Of a stretch of DNA of 15,814 nucleotides, positions 1 to 7,866 are shown piece by piece (within the stretch, counting starts at the first letter, position 1; the number at the start of each line of letters is the position of its first letter). This DNA comes from Polynucleobacter sp. GTDB lineage: Bacteria > Pseudomonadota > Gammaproteobacteria > Burkholderiales > Burkholderiaceae. The position numbers and the translations under genes were made by a program. The stretch is from NCBI GenBank assembly GCA_023253245.1, contig JALRHB010000020.1, positions 1 through 15,814 of the forward strand, read 5' to 3'. Below the pieces are notes generated by a model that worked only from the letters and a program-made list of their open reading frames with translations, did not search any database and was not told the DNA's origin.

Positions 1-10
1 GGTAGCGCAT
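1..10 (-). CDS. thrC: Probable start of threonine synthase (partial, runs off left edge)
   Basis: Nine bases downstream of the homoserine dehydrogenase stop there is an ATG on the minus strand, at 10-8. It is followed by codons for Arg and Tyr before the window ends. Threonine synthases of proteobacteria commonly begin Met-Arg-Tyr, and thrC commonly follows hom in Burkholderiales, so this is probably the thrC start. Only three codons are visible, so the call rests on position and this short match. No strong ribosome binding site is seen, and translation may be coupled to hom. Confidence 0.5.
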
Positions 11-19
11 TGATTGAGC

Positions 20-1330
20 TTAAGACAAATTTTCTAAACGGATTTTCACAACTTCGCCGGCTACAGTCTTGAGATTTTGGATTTCAGCAATTGCGGCCAA
101 CATATGTTTTTCCTTAGTCTCATGAGTAAGGGCAACTAAGTCAGTTTGACTCTCCCCCTCATCTGCTTCTTTCTGTAAAAGCGCATCAATAGAAATACTG
201 TGAGCCGCTAAGATTTTCGTGATATCGGCTAGGACACCAGCTTGATCGGCAACACGCAAGCGTAAGTAGTAGCTAGTAGTAATCTCACCCATCGGCAAGA
301 CCGTGATATCACGCACAGCATCAGGCTGGAAAGCCAAATAGGGAACGCGGTTCTCTGGACTTGCGCCCAAGAGACGAGTGATATCTACTAGATCAGCAAT
401 CACAGCAGAAGCAGTAGGCTCAGAGCCTGCCCCCTTACCATAGTAAAGAGTGGTGCCAACTGCATCACCAAACACTTGAACCGCATTCATTGCACCTTCA
501 ACATTTGCAATTAAACGCTTAGCTGGAATCAAGGTTGGATGAACACGTAGCTCTACACCGGTGTTGGTTTTCTTGGCAATGCCAAGTAACTTAATGCGAT
601 ATCCCAATTGCTCAGCATACTTAATATCAATCGCATCAAGCTTAGTAATCCCTTCCACATGGGCCTTTTCAAACTGCATGGGAATACCAAATGCAATCGC
701 GCTCATGATAGTCGCTTTGTGAGCGGCATCAACCCCTTCAATATCAAAGGTGGGGTCCGCTTCTGCATAACCTAAGCGTTGCGCTTCTTTCAATACCGTT
801 ACAAAATCCAAACCCTTATCACGCATCTCGGAAAGGATGAAGTTTGTCGTGCCATTAATAATTCCGGCGATCCATTCAATTCGATTAGCAGTTAAACCCT
901 CACGCAAGGCCTTAATAATTGGAATGCCGCCAGCAACTGCTGCCTCAAATGCAACCATGACTCCTTTGTCATGGGCTGCCTTGAAAATCTCATTGCCATG
1001 AACAGCAATCAAAGCCTTATTTGCGGTAACAACATGCTTACCGGCAGCGATTGCCTCAAGCACTAAATCTCTAGCAACGCCATAACCGCCAATAAGTTCA
1101 ACCACAATATCGATTTCAGGATTGTTGATAACCGCACGTGCATCACTGACTACTTGCGCATGGTCTTTGACTAATTCTTTTGCGCGTTCTACATTTAAGT
1201 CAGCAACAGTATTTATGCGAATACCACGACCCGCACGGCGAGTGATTTCATCTTGATTACGCTCGAGCACAGTGAATACACCACCACCTACTGTGCCAAT
1301 ACCTAATAGACCAACTTGAATCGGTTTCAT
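20..1330 (-). CDS. hom: Homoserine dehydrogenase with C-terminal ACT domain
   Basis: NAD(P)-dependent reduction of L-aspartate semialdehyde to L-homoserine, the branch-point step to threonine and methionine, in the cytosol. The 436-residue protein starts with a Rossmann nucleotide-binding loop (GIGTVGGG, about residues 10-17). It has the TANKALIA segment near 103-110 and the family signature GIINGTTNFIL near 157-166. The EADPTFDIEGVDAAHK segment follows, with the probable catalytic lysine at 205. Residues from about 350 look like an ACT domain (RLRVADQAGVLADI), the usual site of threonine feedback control in the long bacterial form. The ATG start is supported by AAAGG about five bases upstream and by the immediate Rossmann fold. 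It lies 17 bases after alaA and just before the putative thrC, suggesting one transcript. It is a monofunctional enzyme with no aspartokinase domain. Confidence 0.95.
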   Translation of the reverse strand: MKPIQVGLLGIGTVGGGVFTVLERNQDEITRRAGRGIRINTVADLNVERAKELVKDHAQVVSDARAVINNPEIDIVVELIGGYGVARDLVLEAIAAGKHVVTANKALIAVHGNEIFKAAHDKGVMVAFEAAVAGGIPIIKALREGLTANRIEWIAGIINGTTNFILSEMRDKGLDFVTVLKEAQRLGYAEADPTFDIEGVDAAHKATIMSAIAFGIPMQFEKAHVEGITKLDAIDIKYAEQLGYRIKLLGIAKKTNTGVELRVHPTLIPAKRLIANVEGAMNAVQVFGDAVGTTLYYGKGAGSEPTASAVIADLVDITRLLGASPENRVPYLAFQPDAVRDITVLPMGEITTSYYLRLRVADQAGVLADITKILAAHSISIDALLQKEADEGESQTDLVALTHETKEKHMLAAIAEIQNLKTVAGEVVKIRLENLS

Positions 1331-1347
1331 GATGCCTTTATTGCTGT

Positions 1348-2586
1348 TTAATTAGTCGCTTGACGACTATGCTTTTGACGATAACGCTCCAGAAAACGTG
1401 CTAAACGACCAATAGCTTCAGTCAACACATCTTCATGGGGTAAGAACACTACACGGAAGTGATCAGGCTTGGCCCAGTTAAAACCAGAGCCCTGAACCAG
1501 CAACACTTTCTCTTCTTTCAGAAGATCAGCCACAAATTGCTGATCGTCCTCAATTGGATACATCTGCGGATCAAGTCTAGGAAATAAGTAGAGAGCAGAT
1601 TTTGGTTTGACACAAGTCACCCCCGGAATTGCAGTAATCAATTTCCAGGCTAAATCCCGTTGCTTTGCTAAACGACCACCCTCGGCCACCAGATCATTGA
1701 TGCTTTGGTAGCCACCAAGTGCGGTTTGAATGGCGTATTGGCCGGGCACATTAGCACAAAGACGCATTGAAGAGAGCATATTGAGGCCTTCAATGTAGTC
1801 TCGAATCATCTCTTTATCACCAGACACAATCATCCAGCCAGCGCGATAGCCACATGAGCGATAGTTTTTTGATAGGCCATTGAAGGTAATGACCACAACA
1901 TCTGTTGATAAAGATGCCAAAGAGATATGCTTCTCTTGGTCATATAACATCTTGTCATAGATCTCATCAGCAAACAGAATCAAGCCATGCTCTCGAGCAA
2001 TTGCCGTAATTTCTTGTAGAACTTCCTTGGAGTAAATCGCGCCCGTTGGATTATTGGGATTAATCACCACGATTGCTTTAGTCTTGGGAGTGATTTTTTT
2101 ACGCAAATCAACTAAATCTGGAGCCCACTCCTTAGATTCATCGCAAAGATAATGAACTGGAGTACCGCCTGACAAACTAACGGCAGCAGTCCAGAGAGGA
2201 TAGTCAGGCGCGGGAACCAGAACTTCGTCACCATTGTTGAGTAAGGCATTCATTGATAAAACAATGAGCTCTGAAACCCCATTACCGGTGTAGATATCAT
2301 CTAGAGTAACGCCCTGGATGCCCTTTTCTTGGCAATACTGCATGATTGCCTTACGTGCAGCAAAAATTCCCTTGGAATCAGAGTAAGCAGAAGCGTTACT
2401 CAAATTACGAATCATGTCCAACTGAATCTCTTCAGGTGGGTCAAAGCCAAAGACCCCTACATTACCAATGTTTAATTTGATAATCTTGTGCCCCTCCTCC
2501 TCCATGCGCTGGGCAAGCTCAAGCACAGGTCCGCGGATGTCGTAGCAGACTTCATTGAGTTTTTCGGACTTTAGGATTGGTTTCAC
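1348..2586 (-). CDS. alaA: AlaA-like PLP-dependent aminotransferase
   Basis: A fold-type I aminotransferase of 412 residues that closely resembles E. coli AlaA (YfbQ), which makes alanine from pyruvate and glutamate. Shared segments as I recall them include VCYDIRGPVL near the N-terminus, the GNGVSELIV cofactor region, APDYPLWTAAVSL and INPNNPTGA (Asn179). ADEIYDK (Asp207, Tyr210) and FNGLSK follow, with Lys240 as the predicted Schiff-base lysine. The start is GTG at 2586-2584. An in-frame stop lies just upstream and the N-terminal residues already match the family, so no better start exists. Its ribosome binding site is weak. It sits upstream of hom with 17 bases between them and shares a divergent intergenic region with the plus-strand operon. 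Substrate preference (alanine versus another branched or small amino acid) is inferred from similarity only. Confidence 0.88.
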   Translation of the reverse strand: MKPILKSEKLNEVCYDIRGPVLELAQRMEEEGHKIIKLNIGNVGVFGFDPPEEIQLDMIRNLSNASAYSDSKGIFAARKAIMQYCQEKGIQGVTLDDIYTGNGVSELIVLSMNALLNNGDEVLVPAPDYPLWTAAVSLSGGTPVHYLCDESKEWAPDLVDLRKKITPKTKAIVVINPNNPTGAIYSKEVLQEITAIAREHGLILFADEIYDKMLYDQEKHISLASLSTDVVVITFNGLSKNYRSCGYRAGWMIVSGDKEMIRDYIEGLNMLSSMRLCANVPGQYAIQTALGGYQSINDLVAEGGRLAKQRDLAWKLITAIPGVTCVKPKSALYLFPRLDPQMYPIEDDQQFVADLLKEEKVLLVQGSGFNWAKPDHFRVVFLPHEDVLTEAIGRLARFLERYRQKHSRQATN

Positions 2587-2606
2587 AGTAAATTCAGGTT
2601 AAGTTC

Positions 2607-2638
2607 TTGAAATCTAGGAAAAAACAGCTGGCTATAAT
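2607..2638 (+). promoter_or_regulatory. Probable sigma-70 promoter of the Mth938/arn operon
   Basis: A perfect TATAAT lies at 2633-2638, giving an expected transcript start near 2645 and a leader of about 20 bases. The best upstream hexamer is TTGAAA at 2607-2612, but its spacing of 20 bases is longer than ideal. The -10 box is therefore more certain than the -35. No obvious PmrA-type direct repeat was found here. Confidence 0.5.
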
Positions 2639-2664
2639 CCACATAATTATGACAGAGAGTCCAT

Positions 2665-3042
2665 GTGAAGCTTCAATCTGACCCTCAATCCGGAGCCAAC
2701 ACGATCACCGGCTATGGGGATGGCTACGTCGAAATCAATCAGACTCCCTACAGTCACGCTGTTTTACTGAGCTCTGATGGCAATATTAAAGAGTGGCCTG
2801 TTAAATCATTTGATGAACTGGCGGCAGCCAATTTCACCCAAATGGTGGATCTCAAGCCTGAATTAATCATCATTGGCACAGGTAATCGCCAACGCTTTCC
2901 AAAGCCAGAGTTAGTCAAAACCTTGATTGATGCCAAAATTGGCTTTGAAATTATGGATTCTCAGGCAGCATGCCGAACCTACAATATTCTCGTGAGTGAG
3001 GGTCGCCGGGTTTTATTGGCCTTAATCGTGGAAGCAACTTAA
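2665..3042 (+). CDS. Mth938-like domain protein (DUF498 family)
   Basis: A small 125-residue protein of the Mth938/NDUFAF3-like fold. Visible hallmarks are a TGYGDGYVEIN opening, the IIIGTGNRQRFP strand-loop in the middle and the AACRTYNILVSEGRRV segment near the C-terminus. The biochemical role of bacterial members is not established; the eukaryotic relative NDUFAF3 assists respiratory complex I assembly. The chosen start is GTG at 2665, with GAGAG about six bases upstream. An overlapping ATG at 2663 is followed at once by TGA and cannot encode the protein. The stop codon overlaps the arnT ATG by one base (TAATG), so the two are probably translationally coupled. There is no signal peptide or membrane segment, so it is expected in the cytosol. 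Why it heads an L-Ara4N operon is unknown. Confidence 0.85.
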   Translation: MKLQSDPQSGANTITGYGDGYVEINQTPYSHAVLLSSDGNIKEWPVKSFDELAAANFTQMVDLKPELIIIGTGNRQRFPKPELVKTLIDAKIGFEIMDSQAACRTYNILVSEGRRVLLALIVEAT

Positions 3043-4736
3043 TGCAATTTGGCCAGATTAGACAATCATCAGCCTTAAATCCCGTCAAGATTCTGATCTT
3101 GATCCTCCTTTATGCAGTTTTATGGTTCGGCACTCTCAACTATCGACACCTAATCCCATCGGATGAAGGTCGCTATGCTGAAATCTCTCGAGAAATGTTG
3201 GTTACGGGCGACTGGGTAACACCCCGTTACAACGGTTATAAGTATTTTGAGAAACCGCCCCTGCAAATATGGGCAACAGCCACCACTTTTAATCTATTTG
3301 GGGTCGGCGATTGGCAGGCTAGACTTTGGACGGCGCTTACTGGTTTTCTCGCGATTTTGTTTATTGGTTTTACTGGCGCGCGCATCTATAGCGCTCGAGC
3401 CGGGTGGATCGCTGCTCTTGTTTTAGCCTCGAGTCCAATGTGGGTGATTGGTGGTCACATCAATTCATTAGATATGGGCCTGTCAGCATTCTTGGTGGCA
3501 GCGCTATGCAGCCTACTGCTAGCACAAACCTCCCCGCTCAAAAACAATACTCGTCATTGGATGTGGGCTTGCTGGGCGTTTATGGGCTTAGCCACCCTAT
3601 CTAAGGGGGTTATTGGATTAGCCATCCCCGGAATGGTGTTTGTGGTGTACTCCATTACTGCTTGGGATTGGAAAATCTGGAAGCGTTTATACATCTTTAG
3701 CGGCACAATTTTATTTTTAGCGATTACTGCACCCTGGTTTGTTCTTGTAGCGCAACGCAATCCAGAATTTTTAGAATTCTTTTTTATTCATGAACACTTG
3801 CAACGCTTTACCCAAACTGCACACAGCAGGACCGGGCCCATTTATTTTTTCATCCCCTTGCTCATACTGGGTTTCTTGCCCTGGGTTGCGCAAATTCCAG
3901 GGGCCGTTGGGAAGGCATGGCAAGAACGGAATCGACAATTCTCTAGCGGCTGGTTGCTGACATGCTGGTTTGTGGTCATTCTAGGATTTTTTAGCCTCTC
4001 ACAATCCAAATTGCCGGGATACATTATTCCGATTTTTCCGGCCTTAGCACTGCTTGTTGGTAATCGCCTAGATAGCAATCTAGGTTTTAGCAATACCCTG
4101 AAATTTCCTTGGAAACTTCAGACAGGATTTTTTGCACTGCTAGGCGTTGTGGGTTTTTTCTTCTTGGATCAAGTCAGCAAACAAGCTAGACCAGATGAAA
4201 TTGAGGCCTATGCACAGTACACCTACTGGATTATGGTCTCATTGATTACCTTGATCATTTTTAGCCTATCTGCACTGATACAAAGCAAACGTAATGGTTT
4301 AAGAAGCATCACTAGTTTTGCATGCGGTTTTTTTCTGTGCACAATCATTGCCGGCACTGGCCATGAAACCCTGGGGCGAGCAGTTTCCGGAATCGATTTA
4401 GTAGAGAAAGTAAAAGCGAGCATCCCTGAAAAAGTAAATTTTTATTCGGTACGTATTCTGGATCACACGGTACCCTTCTATTTGGGCAAAACCATGGTGA
4501 TGGTAGAGTTCCCTGACGAACTCGAGTTTGGAGTAAAGCAAGAGCCACAACTATGGTTACCCACTTTAGACGCCTTTATTGCGCGCTGGGCGGAAGACAA
4601 AACGGCTTATGCGCTCATGGTTCCCGAACAATTTATTGAGCTACAAAAATTAGATGTACCCATGCAAGAGGTGGGAAGAGATTCAAGACGGGTAATTGTG
4701 AAACATCCCGATTCTACTGTCACCCCTACACAATAA
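3042..4736 (+). CDS. arnT: ArnT-family lipid A L-Ara4N transferase (GT83 integral membrane glycosyltransferase)
   Basis: Predicted to move L-Ara4N from undecaprenyl phosphate to lipid A at the periplasmic face of the inner membrane. The 564 residues are close to the roughly 550 of E. coli ArnT. After a first transmembrane segment (about 16-33) comes the GT-C periplasmic motif SDEGRYAEISREM at 40-52, whose acidic pair D41-E42 is the expected catalytic site. GDW and the YFEKPP segment (68-73) follow, all typical of ArnT. Many further hydrophobic spans follow and the C-terminal 140 or so residues look soluble. The ATG overlaps the preceding stop by one base, and arnB follows after 11 bases. Other PMT-type glycosyltransferases share the fold, but the neighbouring arnB, arnC, arnA halves and arnD make the ArnT assignment strong. 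The exact acceptor position on lipid A cannot be read from sequence. Confidence 0.88.
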   Translation: MQFGQIRQSSALNPVKILILILLYAVLWFGTLNYRHLIPSDEGRYAEISREMLVTGDWVTPRYNGYKYFEKPPLQIWATATTFNLFGVGDWQARLWTALTGFLAILFIGFTGARIYSARAGWIAALVLASSPMWVIGGHINSLDMGLSAFLVAALCSLLLAQTSPLKNNTRHWMWACWAFMGLATLSKGVIGLAIPGMVFVVYSITAWDWKIWKRLYIFSGTILFLAITAPWFVLVAQRNPEFLEFFFIHEHLQRFTQTAHSRTGPIYFFIPLLILGFLPWVAQIPGAVGKAWQERNRQFSSGWLLTCWFVVILGFFSLSQSKLPGYIIPIFPALALLVGNRLDSNLGFSNTLKFPWKLQTGFFALLGVVGFFFLDQVSKQARPDEIEAYAQYTYWIMVSLITLIIFSLSALIQSKRNGLRSITSFACGFFLCTIIAGTGHETLGRAVSGIDLVEKVKASIPEKVNFYSVRILDHTVPFYLGKTMVMVEFPDELEFGVKQEPQLWLPTLDAFIARWAEDKTAYALMVPEQFIELQKLDVPMQEVGRDSRRVIVKHPDSTVTPTQ

Positions 4737-4747
4737 GAGCCTACGAA

Positions 4748-5917
4748 ATGACTAAGGAATCTGCGCTCCCATTTATTCCATTTACCCGTCCATCCTTCGA
4801 TCAAGCAACGATCGACGCGGTAGCCGAGGTTCTTCGCTCTGGCTGGGTTACCTCTGGACCGAAACTTGCAGAGTTTGAAACCGCTTTAAGCGAGTACTTT
4901 GGTGGACGTCCAGTGCGATGCTTTGCCAACGGAACTGCAACCATGAAAATTGCCCTTCAAGTTGCTGGCATTGGCCCTGGGGATGAAGTTATTACAACAC
5001 CCATCTCTTGGGTCGCTACCTCCAATGTCATTCTCAGTGTAGGTGCTACCCCAGTTTTTGTAGACATTGATCCCATCACTCGCAATATTGACTTAAACAA
5101 AGTGGCCAATGTAATTACCCCCAAGACGCGAGCTATCATGCCGGTTTATTTAGCTGGTTTGCCGGTCAATATGGATCACTTATACGCCCTTGCCAAAGAG
5201 CATGGCTTACGAGTGATTGAAGATGCCGCTCAAGCATTTGGCTCGCAGTGGCATGGCCAAAAGATTGGCAGCATTGGGGATTTGGTGAGCTTTAGTTTTC
5301 AAGCGAATAAAAACTTATCCACGGTTGAAGGTGGCTGCTTAGTATTAAATAATTTAGAGGAAGCTAAGTTAGCCGAGAAGTTTCGCTTGCAAGGCCTTAC
5401 TCGCCAAGGAATGGATGGCATGGATGTTGAGGTGCTCGGAGGCAAGGATAACCTCACAGATGTGAATGCAGTGATTGGATTGCATCAGCTCAAACAATTA
5501 CCTGCCTTTCAGGCGCGCAGAAGTGCTCTAGCCAAACAATATTTTGATGTAATTCGAAATGAACTCAAAGCCGCCAACCTGGAACATCTCAAACTAGAAC
5601 TTCCAGTTGAAGACTTCACTCATAGCAACTGGCATATGTTCCAAGTGCTTCTGCCACTTGATCAATTAAATATTGATCGCGCCCAAGTCATGACTGAGTT
5701 GAAAGATCTAGGCATCGGTACCGGGGTTCACTACCCAATCATTACTGGTTTTACCCTGTATCAGAAGCTAGGTTATCAAACTAGCTCTACCCCAAATGCA
5801 CAGCGCATTGGTCAATCCATATTGACCCTGCCACTTTTTCCAGGGATGGCGGATGAAGATATTGGCCGCATTGCCCGTTCGCTCATTGGCATTTTAAAGA
5901 ATCACCTCAAAAAGTAG
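4748..5917 (+). CDS. arnB: UDP-4-amino-4-deoxy-L-arabinose--oxoglutarate aminotransferase
   Basis: A DegT/DnrJ/EryC1-family PLP enzyme of 389 residues (E. coli ArnB has about 385) that transaminates UDP-L-Ara4O with glutamate to UDP-L-Ara4N in the cytosol. Visible motifs are an opening FIPFTRPSF, SGWVTSGP near 31-38, the NGTATMKIAL cofactor region (61-70) and VIEDAAQAFGS (156-165). The Schiff-base lysine is K188 in SFQANKNLSTVEGG. E. coli has His-Ala-Ile-Lys-Asn where this protein has Gln-Ala-Asn-Lys-Asn, a modest variation of the active-site strand. It begins 11 bases after arnT with an AAGAG ribosome binding site. DegT aminotransferases act on many sugars; the specific call depends on the complete arn neighbourhood. 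Confidence 0.9.
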   Translation: MTKESALPFIPFTRPSFDQATIDAVAEVLRSGWVTSGPKLAEFETALSEYFGGRPVRCFANGTATMKIALQVAGIGPGDEVITTPISWVATSNVILSVGATPVFVDIDPITRNIDLNKVANVITPKTRAIMPVYLAGLPVNMDHLYALAKEHGLRVIEDAAQAFGSQWHGQKIGSIGDLVSFSFQANKNLSTVEGGCLVLNNLEEAKLAEKFRLQGLTRQGMDGMDVEVLGGKDNLTDVNAVIGLHQLKQLPAFQARRSALAKQYFDVIRNELKAANLEHLKLELPVEDFTHSNWHMFQVLLPLDQLNIDRAQVMTELKDLGIGTGVHYPIITGFTLYQKLGYQTSSTPNAQRIGQSILTLPLFPGMADEDIGRIARSLIGILKNHLKK

Positions 5918-5924
5918 CAAATAA

Positions 5925-5958
5925 GGCACTCATCCCTTCAGAATTAGTGGGATGAGCC
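5925..5958 (+). repeat. Inverted repeat / hairpin in the arnB-arnC gap
   Basis: CTCATCCC at 5929-5936 is an exact inverted repeat of GGGATGAG at 5949-5956. The loop is 12 bases, and two outer G-C pairs (5925-5926 with 5957-5958) join past a two-base bulge. No U tract follows, so it is unlikely to be a terminator. An mRNA stability or processing element between arnB and arnC is possible, but this is inference. Confidence 0.6.
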
Positions 5959-5979
5959 AAGATCAGGCAAAATTGCAGG

Positions 5980-6951
5980 ATGACTGCGAATTTAGCAACC
6001 CAAGCGAGCAATCCTCAACTGAGTATTGTTATCCCCGTCTATAACGAGGAAGACGGGCTTCAAGCCCTCTTTGATCGGCTTTATCCAGCACTAGATGCCT
6101 GCGCAATTAAACGCGAAATAAGCTATGAGGTCGTCTTTGTAAATGATGGCAGCAAAGATCGCTCCGCTGGCATGCTTGCCAAACAAGTTGAGTTGAGACC
6201 AGAAGTTACTCGCGCAGTCTTATTCCACAGTAATTTTGGTCAGCACATGGCCATCATGGCTGGCTTCGAATATTCCCGGGGGCAATACATTATTACTTTG
6301 GATGCTGATCTGCAAAACCCACCGGAAGAAATCGATGCTCTAGTAAATGAACTTTTGAAGGGTCATGATTACGTTGGCACTATTCGCGCAGATCGTCGTG
6401 ATAGCTTCTTTAGAAAGTTTGCCTCTCGAGCAATGAATCACTTGCGTCAAAAAATTACTCGGATCACGATGACCGACCAGGGCTGTATGTTGCGTGGCTA
6501 CAGTCGTCGTATTGTTGATCTGGTGCGTCAGTGTGATGAGAGCAACACTTTTATTCCTGCACTTGCTTATACATTTGCTGCCAACCCAACTGAAATCATT
6601 GTTAAGCATGAGGAGCGCTTTGCTGGTGAATCTAAATACAGCCTATATCAACTCATTCGACTGAACTTTGATTTGGTCACAGGATTTTCAGTAATGCCTT
6701 TGCAGATCTTCTCCATTTTAGGAATGCTACTAGCATTGGCTGCGGGCAGCCTCTTCGCCTATTTGTTGGTGCGTCGCTTTGTGTTGGGTGCCGAGGTTGA
6801 GGGTGTGTTTACCCTCTTTGCGCTGACATTCTTTTTGATTGGTGTGATGCTTTTTGGTCTTGGCCTCCTTGGTGAATATATTGGCCGGATCTATCAACAA
6901 GTTCGCGAACGTCCACGCTATGTTGTGCAAACTGTTTTAGAGAAAAAATAA
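5980..6951 (+). CDS. arnC: Undecaprenyl-phosphate 4-deoxy-4-formamido-L-arabinose transferase
   Basis: A GT2-family membrane-anchored glycosyltransferase of 323 residues, matching the ArnC length. It transfers Ara4-formyl-N from UDP to undecaprenyl phosphate on the cytoplasmic face. The GT-A domain shows LSIVIPVYNEE (14-24), VFVNDGSKD (52-60), LDADLQNPPEEI (107-118, with the metal/nucleotide-binding DAD) and DQGCMLRGY (166-174). Two C-terminal transmembrane segments lie at about 240-265 and 276-304, followed by the short cytosolic tail typical of this family. The ATG at 5980 has AGG directly before it and another AGG about a dozen bases upstream, so the ribosome binding site is poor, but no other start fits. 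Polyisoprenyl-phosphate glycosyltransferases such as GtrB look similar; the gene context decides for ArnC. Its stop codon directly abuts the next gene. Confidence 0.9.
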   Translation: MTANLATQASNPQLSIVIPVYNEEDGLQALFDRLYPALDACAIKREISYEVVFVNDGSKDRSAGMLAKQVELRPEVTRAVLFHSNFGQHMAIMAGFEYSRGQYIITLDADLQNPPEEIDALVNELLKGHDYVGTIRADRRDSFFRKFASRAMNHLRQKITRITMTDQGCMLRGYSRRIVDLVRQCDESNTFIPALAYTFAANPTEIIVKHEERFAGESKYSLYQLIRLNFDLVTGFSVMPLQIFSILGMLLALAAGSLFAYLLVRRFVLGAEVEGVFTLFALTFFLIGVMLFGLGLLGEYIGRIYQQVRERPRYVVQTVLEKK

Positions 6952-7821
6952 TTGCACGCAGTCGTCTTTGCATATCACGATGTTGGTGTTAATTGCCTCA
7001 AGGCCTTACTCAATGCGGGCATCCAGGTAGATCTGGTAGTTACCCATCAAGATGACCCTAATGAAAATGTCTGGTTTGGAAGCGTGGCCAAGCTATGTGA
7101 AGATAAAAGTATCCCTTACATCACGCCTAATGCCGATCAACTGCTGGGATTAATGCCGCAAATCCAAACGCTAGCTCCTGACTATCTGTTCTCGTTTTAT
7201 TACCGCTACATGATTCCAGGAGAAATGCTTGCTTGCGCAAAAATTGCGGCTCTCAATATGCATGGCTCACTTCTGCCAAAGTATCGAGGGCGCGCTCCAG
7301 TGAACTGGGCTATTTTGCACGGTGAAACTCAAACTGGGGCAAGCTTACACATCATGGAAGCAAAGCCTGATGCAGGTGACATTGTTGGTCAATTAGCCGT
7401 TCCTATTGGCCCAAATGAGACAGCCACAGATGTTTTTAGCAAAGTCAGCGCAGCAGCTGTAGAGGTTCTCAACCAGGCCTTGCCTGCGCTGACCCAAGGA
7501 CAAGTACCCAGATCCCCCAATATCCTGAGCCAAGGTAGTTATTTTGGGGGTCGCAAGCCCTCTGATGGACAGATTCAATGGGTGCAAAGCGCAAAACAGG
7601 TTCATGACCTTGTCAGAGCCGTTGCGCCACCGTATCCCGGTGCTTTTACAGACTGGGAGGGGCGACGCATGATTGTGGCCCAAACCAGCCTAGAGGCCGC
7701 CTTACCAGCCCAACTCAATCTTCAAGCTCCCGGCATCCAAGTGGTTGATAATCAGGTATTCGGCATTTGTGGCGACCAAAAGGCGGTAAAGATATTGGAC
7801 TGGTATCCAGCAGATAGCTAA
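6952..7821 (+). CDS. arnA: UDP-L-Ara4N formyltransferase (ArnA N-terminal half as a separate protein)
   Basis: Uses 10-formyltetrahydrofolate to N-formylate UDP-L-Ara4N in the cytosol. The 289-residue protein matches the N-terminal half of E. coli ArnA: the opening VVFAYHD, FSFYYR near 80-85 and the LNMHGSLLPKYRGRAP core. The formyltransferase catalytic triad Asn102, His104 and Asp140 (PDAGDIV) falls at the same numbers as in E. coli ArnA. FGGRKPSDGQIQW and VRAVAPPYPGAF lie in the C-terminal subdomain. It ends in its own stop at 7821 instead of continuing into the dehydrogenase domain. The start is TTG at 6952, immediately after the arnC stop. The alignment with ArnA's first residues supports it, and translation is probably coupled to arnC. 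Methionyl-tRNA formyltransferase is homologous but is excluded by the ArnA-type opening and the operon. Confidence 0.9.
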   Translation: MHAVVFAYHDVGVNCLKALLNAGIQVDLVVTHQDDPNENVWFGSVAKLCEDKSIPYITPNADQLLGLMPQIQTLAPDYLFSFYYRYMIPGEMLACAKIAALNMHGSLLPKYRGRAPVNWAILHGETQTGASLHIMEAKPDAGDIVGQLAVPIGPNETATDVFSKVSAAAVEVLNQALPALTQGQVPRSPNILSQGSYFGGRKPSDGQIQWVQSAKQVHDLVRAVAPPYPGAFTDWEGRRMIVAQTSLEAALPAQLNLQAPGIQVVDNQVFGICGDQKAVKILDWYPADS

Positions 7822-7866
7822 ACAAAATACAGCAGCACCTTTTAGATTAAAAACGAGGCAGTAAAG

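Noticed and set aside
2587..2664. PmrA-box-like repeat (TTAAG and TTGAA) upstream of the arn operon.
   Set aside because: The two half sites are only two bases apart instead of about five and are poor matches.
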